Part shown: positions 7,017-11,330 of the stretch, one piece after another | How the letters are laid out: every line of letters starts with the position of its first letter | How positions within the stretch are numbered: the stretch's first letter is position 1 | Assembly (NCBI GenBank): GCA_938023705.1 | Contig: CALJDJ010000038.1 | Location: 1 to 11,330 of the forward strand | From: an uncultured Collinsella sp. | Lineage (GTDB): Bacteria; Actinomycetota; Coriobacteriia; Coriobacteriales; Coriobacteriaceae | Direction: 5' to 3' | Length of the DNA: 11,330 nt | Notes under the pieces: generated by a model | Told to the model about the DNA's origin: nothing | What the model saw: only the letters and a program-made list of their open reading frames with translations | The model's database searches: none | Translations under genes and position numbers: made by a program

Positions 7017-7907
7017 GTGATTCAATCTGACAATCCACCCGATAATGGCGTGAGCGGGGCGATGTATCTATTTGGCACGGCGCTCTTGTGGAGCTTTATC
7101 GGCATCCTCGTTCACGCCAATTCGCAGTCAGCTCTATTGATCGGTGCCGTCACGGCAATATTTATGGCGCTCTTTATTCTGCTCGTCGGCAGGCCTGTCC
7201 TCCGCGTCAGCCGTCTTATTGTCCTTGTGGCCGTCTGCAACTTCGTGACGGGCACCACGTTTAACTTTGCCAACCAGCTCACGACGGTCGGCAACGCAAT
7301 CGTTTTGCAGTATACCTCGATGATTTTCGTTATCGTATATCAATCGCTCGCAACACACACGTTGCCCTCGCCTGCGAAGATTGCCTCCGTGGTGGTTGCT
7401 TTTACGGGTATGGGTCTTTTCTTTTTAGGTGATTTGAGTGTCGAGGGCATGCTCGGCAACCTGCTTGCCGTCATTTCGGGCGCCACCTTTGGGCTGTGTT
7501 TCTTTTTGAACTCTCGCCCCGATGCGTCGCCCATGGTGTCCTCGCTCATCTCCTGCGGTATCTCGATGCTGCCGATCGTCTATTTTGCCGGCGCCCTAGA
7601 CTCCGTGAGACCATTTGAGTGGGGGCTCATGCTGGTGCATGGCCTTTTTTGCAGCGGCCTTGCGAGCGTGCTGTATGCTAAGGGGATTGCGCGCACCAAC
7701 GCGTTTGCGGCCAACTTGGTCTGCATGAGCGAGGTCGTGCTCGCTCCCTGCTGGTCGGCGCTCCTCTTTGGCGAGGTCTTTCGCTGGAACGAGTTTTTGG
7801 GTGCGTCGATTATCGTTTTGGTGATTGTGGCCAACTTGGCATCCGATGCCTTTGGCGATGGCTTTCTGGTGGCGCTTGTCCGCCATCGAAACAAGGAACA
7901 TGCCTGA
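7017..7907 (+). CDS. EamA/DMT-superfamily transporter
   Basis: This 296-residue polytopic membrane protein has about 10 hydrophobic segments and the internal duplication typical of the EamA family, with domains at about 15-138 and 146-276. The second repeat shows the usual layout GLASVLYAKGIARTNAF, VVLAPCWSALLFGEVF and the terminal 'G-A-x-I-I-V-L' helix. Family members export amino acids and other small metabolites. The start is GTG 7017, with GGAGG (7006-7010) 6 bp before it. The PTS terminator ends only 28 bp upstream, so expression probably depends on readthrough or on a promoter inside EIID. Export of an amino acid released by the deglycases would fit the context but is speculation. Its codon use is lower in GC than EIID. 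Confidence 0.9.
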   Translation: MIQSDNPPDNGVSGAMYLFGTALLWSFIGILVHANSQSALLIGAVTAIFMALFILLVGRPVLRVSRLIVLVAVCNFVTGTTFNFANQLTTVGNAIVLQYTSMIFVIVYQSLATHTLPSPAKIASVVVAFTGMGLFFLGDLSVEGMLGNLLAVISGATFGLCFFLNSRPDASPMVSSLISCGISMLPIVYFAGALDSVRPFEWGLMLVHGLFCSGLASVLYAKGIARTNAFAANLVCMSEVVLAPCWSALLFGEVFRWNEFLGASIIVLVIVANLASDAFGDGFLVALVRHRNKEHA

Positions 7908-7953
7908 TGGGATACGTTTGCCGTTTACGGTAAAAAACACCCCGCTGAGCGAG

Positions 7954-7998
7954 TGGTATTAAATAGTAAGGACCTGCATACCTATAATTGGTATCAAA
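7954..7998 (+). promoter_or_regulatory. Module 2 promoter with two operator boxes
   Basis: TGGTATTAAA (7954-7963) and TTGGTATCAAA (7988-7998) lie 35 bp apart, GG to GG. Between them are a -35-like TTAAAT (7959-7964), overlapping the first box, an 18-bp spacer and a perfect TATAAT (7983-7988) abutting the second box. The predicted start of transcription, about 7995, is inside the second box. The layout is the same as at 11105-11150 and similar to 1969-2010, so the three promoters are probably under one regulator. A degenerate form of the upstream element (TTGCCGTTTACGG, 7918-7930) sits at nearly the same distance as in the other two. Confidence 0.72.
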
Positions 7999-8004
7999 TC
8001 ATTT

Positions 8005-8039
8005 GTACCTGGCATGGGTGTTAGCAGCACACCAGGTAC
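8005..8039 (+). promoter_or_regulatory. Leader hairpin 1 upstream of EIIC copy 2
   Basis: GTACCTGG (8005-8012) and CCAGGTAC (8032-8039) are exact inverted repeats around 19 nt, about 10 nt after the predicted transcription start. An alternative inner pairing, GGTGT (8017-8021) with ACACC (8029-8033), would compete with it. There is no T-tract. It is part of a leader of about 135 nt that the module 1 promoter does not have. Confidence 0.5.
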
Positions 8040-8041
8040 GC

Positions 8042-8131
8042 TTCGAGCCGTGTAATCGAACTCCCGGAATTGATATCAACAACGCGCGCGACGGGAGTGG
8101 CGACGGTTCGAGATTCCTTATTGGGAGGAAT
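8042..8131 (+). promoter_or_regulatory. Structured leader with possible ribosome-binding-site switch
   Basis: An outer stem pairs 8042-8051 with 8103-8112 (10 pairs, two of them G-U), and an inner 7-bp stem pairs ACTCCCG (8060-8066) with CGGGAGT (8092-8098). The apical loop contains the perfect palindrome TTGATATCAA (8070-8079), a match to the operator consensus. CTCCC (8061-8065) could instead pair with GGGAG of the ribosome binding site (8123-8127), and ATTCC (8113-8117) can pair with GGAAT at 8066-8070 or at 8127-8131. Two mutually exclusive folds, one hiding the binding site, are therefore possible. It matches no riboswitch class I recognise. Function is inference from base pairing only. 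Confidence 0.42.
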
Positions 8132-8132
8132 T

Positions 8133-8906
8133 ATGCTTGTCCAAGCAATCCTCGTCGGCTTAGTCGGAGCGTTTGGATGTCTCGACTACCAGCTCGGCAC
8201 CCTCTACGCGTTCCGCCCCATCGTCCTGTGCCCGCTCGTGGGCCTGGTGCTGGGGGACCTGCAGACCGGCCTTGCCGTTGGCGCCAGCCTGGAGCTGCTG
8301 TTCATGGGCTCGATCTCCATCGGCGCCTACGTACCGCCCAACGAAACCGTCGGCGGCGTGCTCGCCTGCGCGTTTGCCATTCAGCTCGGTCAGGGTACCG
8401 AGACGGCCATCGCGCTCGCCATGCCCATCGCCGTCCTTTCGCTGACGATCGGCAACATTACCAATGCTTTGTTCCCTGTGTTTGTCGATATGGCAGACAA
8501 GTTCGCCCTCAAGGGAAACCTCAAAGGCATCTACGCCGTTCATTGGGGAATTGGAATTTGGGGTTGCGTTGAGTACTTCCTGCTGTGCGGCGGCGCCTTC
8601 TATCTGGGTTCCGACGCCATTCAGGGTCTGCTCGACTTCATCCCGCCCTTCATCATCGACGGTTGCGGCGTTGCCGCCAACATCCTGCCGGCCATGGGCT
8701 TCGCCATGCTCGGCCGCCTGGTGCTCACCAAGCAGCTCGTGCCCTTCTACTTCCTGGGCTTCCTGCTGTGCTCCTACGCCAACGTGCCCGTCCTGGGCGT
8801 CGCCCTGATCGCCATCATCATCGGCATCGACAAGTTCGACCTGCTCGGCCTGGGCGGAGCCCAGCCCCAGCTCTCCGCGGAAGGGGATGAGGACGATGAC
8901 TTCTAG
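8133..8906 (+). CDS. PTS mannose-family EIIC permease subunit (copy 2)
   Basis: This 257-residue EIIC is the same length as copy 1, with no insertions or deletions between them. Residues 179-257 are identical, encoded by the perfect direct repeat. Residues 1-178 share about 75%, with the differences concentrated at 101-160 (for example FALKGNLKGIYAVHWGIGIWG here). That suggests a different substrate, or a different mode of the same one. The start ATG 8133 is preceded by GGGAGG (8123-8128) at 4 bp; the frame is open upstream to 8070, but that part is the leader. Unlike module 1, no EIIA, EIIB or enzyme gene accompanies it, so the A and B subunits must come from module 1 or from outside the window. 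The stop overlaps EIID. Confidence 0.95.
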   Translation: MLVQAILVGLVGAFGCLDYQLGTLYAFRPIVLCPLVGLVLGDLQTGLAVGASLELLFMGSISIGAYVPPNETVGGVLACAFAIQLGQGTETAIALAMPIAVLSLTIGNITNALFPVFVDMADKFALKGNLKGIYAVHWGIGIWGCVEYFLLCGGAFYLGSDAIQGLLDFIPPFIIDGCGVAANILPAMGFAMLGRLVLTKQLVPFYFLGFLLCSYANVPVLGVALIAIIIGIDKFDLLGLGGAQPQLSAEGDEDDDF

Positions 8907-9729
8907 TCCCGAGAACAAGATCACGCGCTCCGACCTCGTCAGGAGCGCCCTCAACACCGGCGCCCTGGGCATGGAGTTCTCCTGGACCTACTACAAGCAG
9001 ATGAACATCGCCTTCTGCCTGATGGTCGCCAACATGCTCAAGAAGATCTACGCCGGCCGCCCCGACGACTACGCCGAGGCCCTGCACCGCCACTGCGCGT
9101 TCTTCAACATCACCGTCCAGTTCGCCCCGTTCGTCGGCGGCATCGCGATGGCCATGGAGGAGAAGGTCGCCCGCGGCGAGATCGAGCCCGAGAGCGTCAA
9201 CGACGTCAAGGCCGCCCTCATGGGCCCGCTGTCCGGCATCGGCGACTCCATCTTCCTGTCGACGCTGCGCGTGGTCGCCGCCGCGGTGGGCATCAGCCTG
9301 TGCCAGGCCGGCAACCCCTTCGGCCCCATCGCCTTCCTGCTCATCTACAACGTCCCCGGCTTCGCGCTGCGCGTCTGGGGCGCCGTCAAGGGCTACGAGC
9401 TGGGCGTGGGCTTCCTGGACGAGGCCCAGAGGACCGGCCTCATGCAGAAGATCATGACCTGCGTCGGCATCGTGGGCGTCATGGTCGTGGGCGCCATGTG
9501 CAAGGACATGTTCTGGGCCAGCATCCCGGTGGCCATCGGCTCGGGCGAGGACGCCCAGACCCTCCAGGACATCCTGGACGGCATCATGCCCGGCATGCTC
9601 GGCATGCTCGCCTTCTGGCTGTACTACTGGCTGCTGTCCAAGAAGATCAACCCCATGGCGCTGATCGTGGCCACCATGGTCGTGGGCATCGTCGGCGCGT
9701 TCTTCGGCGTGCTGGCGTAAGGGCCCGGC
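8667..9729 (+). repeat. Perfect 1063-bp direct repeat, right copy (EIIC 3' end plus EIID)
   Basis: Identical to 5875-6937. The left boundary is the first mismatch inside EIIC (C8666 versus T5874) and the right boundary is T9730 versus C6938, just after the EIID stop. Beyond the right boundary the two loci share no sequence: each has its own, unrelated terminator and a different transporter gene. Confidence 0.97.
8887..9720 (+). CDS. PTS mannose-family EIID subunit (copy 2)
   Basis: Identical at DNA and protein level to the EIID at 6095-6928, including the 20-bp overlap with EIIC and the ambiguity of the start (ATG 8887, or ATG 8896 with GAGG just upstream). It carries the EIID signature GPLSGIGDSIF and a hydrophobic C-terminal half. 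It pairs with the variant EIIC copy 2. Identity of third codon positions throughout indicates very recent duplication or continuing gene conversion, since selection on protein alone would not preserve them. The gene is followed by its own terminator, different from that of copy 1. Confidence 0.95.
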   Translation: MRTMTSSPENKITRSDLVRSALNTGALGMEFSWTYYKQMNIAFCLMVANMLKKIYAGRPDDYAEALHRHCAFFNITVQFAPFVGGIAMAMEEKVARGEIEPESVNDVKAALMGPLSGIGDSIFLSTLRVVAAAVGISLCQAGNPFGPIAFLLIYNVPGFALRVWGAVKGYELGVGFLDEAQRTGLMQKIMTCVGIVGVMVVGAMCKDMFWASIPVAIGSGEDAQTLQDILDGIMPGMLGMLAFWLYYWLLSKKINPMALIVATMVVGIVGAFFGVLA

Positions 9730-9754
9730 TGCATAGATTTTCGTTGCAACCTGG

Positions 9755-9794
9755 AAAGGGGATGGAGCAGGCCTATGCCCTCCATCCCCTTTTT
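9755..9794 (+). terminator. Rho-independent terminator after EIID copy 2
   Basis: AAAGGGGATGGAG (9755-9767) pairs with CTCCATCCCCTTT (9780-9792), a 13-bp perfect stem, around a 12-nt loop that can itself pair (GGC/GCC). The 3' arm runs into TTTTT (9790-9794). The ribosome binding site of the next gene starts 6 bp later, so this terminator also acts as a barrier in front of the MFS gene. Confidence 0.9.
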
Positions 9795-9811
9795 GTATAG
9801 AAGGAGTTCGT

Positions 9812-11026
9812 ATGTTCGCGAAGGATCGCGAAGCAATGCGCCTGACGCCGGCAGAGGTCAGGCTGATTCTTATTGAGTCCCTGCAGTGGTGCGCCAACAA
9901 CGCGGTCTACTTTTTGGGGCTTATCGGTGCGGCCACGTATGATCTGGCTGGCACGGCCTTTTTGGTTGCTGCCATTACGCTCGTGCGCAATCTTATGACG
10001 TCGGTGGGCAATATGGTGTCGGGCTCGGTCATCGATCGCTTTGGACCGCGTCGGACGTCGTTTGTGACGTGCGTGATTACGGCGGTGCTTTCGCTTGGCG
10101 TGGGGTTGGCGCCGTTGTCTGTCCCCGGGCTTGTGTTTGCCGCGTGTGTCTTGGGACTTGCGGGCGGTTTTATCAACACCTGCACGCATGCGTTTCCGGG
10201 ATACCTAGAGTCGACCACCGAGGGCCGTACCCGCGTGAACGGTCTCATGGTGTTTTACAGCAATATCGCCTATACCGCTGGCCCGCTGCTCGGTGGTGCC
10301 ATCGTGAGCTGTTTTGCCACGCAATCGGTCTATCTGCTCATGGCGGGCATGATGGGTGTCGCGGCTGTGCTCTCCTTGGGCTGTCACGAGTGTGTTGCTC
10401 CCGCAAAAGGGGAGAAGCCGAAGGGCGGTATTCTGGGCGGCATGGCCGAGGGTGCGCGACTTACGTTTCGCGACCACGACCTGCGCCTCATCTTTATCTC
10501 GGGCTTTTTGGGTTTCTTTGCGTTCGGCGCGTTCGATTCGCTGGAGTCGTTGTTCTACCGTGATGTGCTCAACGTGGATATCGTCTGGCTGGGCTGGCTG
10601 TCCTCGGTCGTGGGCCTCACTTCCTCGGTGGGCGCGTTCATCCTGACCAAGCTTTCTGCTCGCCATGTCAACCTACGATTGTTACTCGGCGCGCTCATGG
10701 CCGTGGGCATTGGGTCCATGGTGTACGTGGGCACCGATATGCTGGGGGTCGCGATTATCGGTCAGGCGATTAACGGTCTGGCCTGGGGGTTCCTGGAGCC
10801 GCTGCAAATGATCTTGATTCAGGAGCGCGCAGACATCAAATACCTGGGGCGCATTACCGGCTTTGTGCGTTTTGGCCTGATGAGCGCCGGCGTGGTGCCG
10901 CTGCTGGCGGCTCCGTTTTTGGCGGAGGCTTTGGGCGTCCAGACGGTATTGTTTGGGGCATCGACCATTATTGCGCTGGTAGGAACGCTGTTCTTTGTCA
11001 CACAAGGGAGACGCCAGGGGCGTTAG
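9812..11026 (+). CDS. MFS transporter
   Basis: This 404-residue protein has about 12 hydrophobic segments and the length of a typical major facilitator. The loop after the second membrane segment carries motif A in the form GSVIDRFGPRR (71-81). A central hydrophilic loop (about residues 193-222, KGEKPKGG and ARLTFRDHD) separates the two halves. It resembles drug or metabolite efflux members rather than sugar uptake ones, but the substrate cannot be told. AAGGAG (9801-9806) precedes the ATG at 5 bp. The PTS terminator ends 17 bp before the start, so, as for the DMT gene, expression probably needs readthrough or an upstream internal promoter. Codon use is less GC-biased than in EIID (TTG, GGT, CTT appear often). 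It may export a by-product of the pathway; this is inference from position only. Confidence 0.9.
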   Translation: MFAKDREAMRLTPAEVRLILIESLQWCANNAVYFLGLIGAATYDLAGTAFLVAAITLVRNLMTSVGNMVSGSVIDRFGPRRTSFVTCVITAVLSLGVGLAPLSVPGLVFAACVLGLAGGFINTCTHAFPGYLESTTEGRTRVNGLMVFYSNIAYTAGPLLGGAIVSCFATQSVYLLMAGMMGVAAVLSLGCHECVAPAKGEKPKGGILGGMAEGARLTFRDHDLRLIFISGFLGFFAFGAFDSLESLFYRDVLNVDIVWLGWLSSVVGLTSSVGAFILTKLSARHVNLRLLLGALMAVGIGSMVYVGTDMLGVAIIGQAINGLAWGFLEPLQMILIQERADIKYLGRITGFVRFGLMSAGVVPLLAAPFLAEALGVQTVLFGASTIIALVGTLFFVTQGRRQGR

Positions 11027-11044
11027 CTATACATCAAATTCTAA

Positions 11045-11056
11045 TTTAATACCACT
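11045..11056 (+). promoter_or_regulatory. Inverted extra copy of the operator box
   Basis: TTTAATACCACT is the exact reverse complement of AGTGGTATTAAA at 11103-11114. It lies 58 bp upstream of that box, outside the core promoter, and would be a third operator at module 3, suited to DNA looping or cooperative binding. Confidence 0.5.
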
Positions 11057-11068
11057 CACCAGAGAATT

Positions 11069-11083
11069 TCGACCGTTCACCGA
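11069..11083 (+). promoter_or_regulatory. Conserved upstream element of the module 3 promoter
   Basis: TCGACCGTTCACCGA differs from the element at 1930-1944 by one base and lies the same 72 bp before the GG of the downstream operator box. Possible activator or global regulator site; not identified. Confidence 0.5.
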
Positions 11084-11104
11084 GGATTGGGGCAGATTGA
11101 AAAG

Positions 11105-11150
11105 TGGTATTAAAAACACGTTAGGTGTATGTCTATAATTGGTATCGAAA
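11105..11150 (+). promoter_or_regulatory. Module 3 promoter with two operator boxes
   Basis: TGGTATTAAA (11105-11114) and TTGGTATCGAAA (11139-11150) lie 35 bp apart, GG to GG, exactly as in module 2. The -35-like TTAAAA (11110-11115) overlaps the first box, then an 18-bp spacer and a perfect TATAAT (11134-11139) abutting the second. It would drive the FrlB-like gene at 11197 after a leader of about 50 nt. Confidence 0.72.
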
Positions 11151-11154
11151 AGAA

Positions 11155-11175
11155 ACGCGATGTATAGATTCGCGT
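11155..11175 (+). other. Leader hairpin upstream of FrlB-like copy 2
   Basis: ACGCGA (11155-11160) pairs with TCGCGT (11170-11175) around a 9-nt loop, just after the predicted transcription start and before the ribosome binding site. It may stabilise the mRNA 5' end. Confidence 0.35.
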
Positions 11176-11196
11176 GCAAGACAGAAAGGAAAAGCA

Positions 11197-11330
11197 ATGA
11201 AGGAAACCGAGAAGATCGAGATCATGCACTTTAGCCAGGAGGGCTACGTCGAGGACGGCAAGAACGTCTACGAGGCCGGCAAGAAGATGACCGCGCTCGC
11301 CGACAAGGTCGCCGACGAGGGCTACGACGC
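11197..11330 (+). CDS. FrlB/GfrF-like SIS-domain deglycase, copy 2 (5' end only)
   Basis: The first 44 codons match the gene at 3215 with five amino-acid changes (residues 13, 18, 23, 24 and 27) and an identical 55-bp stretch at the right edge (11276-11330 = 3294-3348). The gene runs off the window. AGAAAGGA (11183-11190) precedes the ATG, nearly the same ribosome binding site as copy 1. Here the gene is first in its transcript, with its own operator-flanked promoter, whereas copy 1 is second behind the GlmS-like gene. A third PTS module presumably follows outside the window; that is inference from the pattern of the first. Confidence 0.9.
   Translation, partial: MKETEKIEIMHFSQEGYVEDGKNVYEAGKKMTALADKVADEGYD

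Noticed and set aside
8042..8112. tRNA or tRNA-like gene, suggested by GGTTCGAG and CGGGAGT near the EIIC copy 2 leader
   Set aside because: The stems do not form a cloverleaf; acceptor, D and anticodon arms of proper length are missing on both strands.
8070..8132. N-terminal extension of EIIC copy 2 from ATT/ATG-like codons upstream of 8133
   Set aside because: Copy 1 starts at the equivalent ATG, the upstream residues have no counterpart, and a strong GGGAGG site lies just before 8133.
5875..9729. Insertion sequence or composite transposon as the cause of the direct repeat
   Set aside because: No transposase or integrase gene, no terminal inverted repeats and no target-site duplication are visible; the repeat boundaries fall in coding sequence.
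8818..9900. A 360-residue minus-strand open frame opposite EIID copy 2
   Set aside because: Same cause: strong GCC/CTC bias keeps the antisense frame open. The product is rich in H, D, A, G with no recognisable domain.

Overview
The window looks like part of a chromosome of a high-GC, gut-associated actinomycete of the Coriobacteriia, most likely Collinsella. This is inferred from GCC/CTC/GAG-rich codon use, the abundance of mannose-family PTS genes and overall style; no marker gene is present to prove it.

Layout. (1) Positions 1-339 hold the 3' end of an unrecognised gene. (2) Positions 378-1843 hold two overlapping GntR/UTRA regulators. (3) Module 1 (about 1930-6988) has a promoter with two operator-like boxes, a two-SIS-domain GlmS/GfrE-like protein, a FrlB/GfrF-like sugar-phosphate deglycase, then PTS EIIA, EIIB, EIIC and EIID of the mannose family, closed by a strong intrinsic terminator. 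An EamA/DMT exporter follows directly (7017-7907). (4) Module 2 (about 7918-9794) has a second copy of the same promoter/operator pair, a long structured leader, and only EIIC and EIID, again closed by a terminator. An MFS transporter follows directly (9812-11026). (5) Module 3 begins at about 11045 with a third copy of the promoter and the first 44 codons of a second FrlB-like gene, which runs off the right edge.

How it fits together. Two SIS-domain enzymes plus a complete EIIABCD of the mannose family is the composition of the gfrABCDEF operon (fructoselysine and glucoselysine use). The simplest reading is an Amadori-product or related amino-sugar conjugate pathway: the PTS phosphorylates and imports the substrate, and the deglycases split it into a hexose phosphate and an amine or amino acid. 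The exporters next door could dispose of the released amine (speculative). The two GntR/UTRA proteins are the obvious candidate regulators of all three promoters.

The most striking structural point is a perfect 1063-bp direct repeat (5875-6937 = 8667-9729). It covers the last third of EIIC, all of EIID and 9 bp past the stop. The first 178 residues of the two EIIC proteins are only about 75% identical, with the differences concentrated at residues 101-160. This suggests a family of EIIC variants kept homogeneous at the 3' end by recent duplication or gene conversion while substrate-facing parts diverge.
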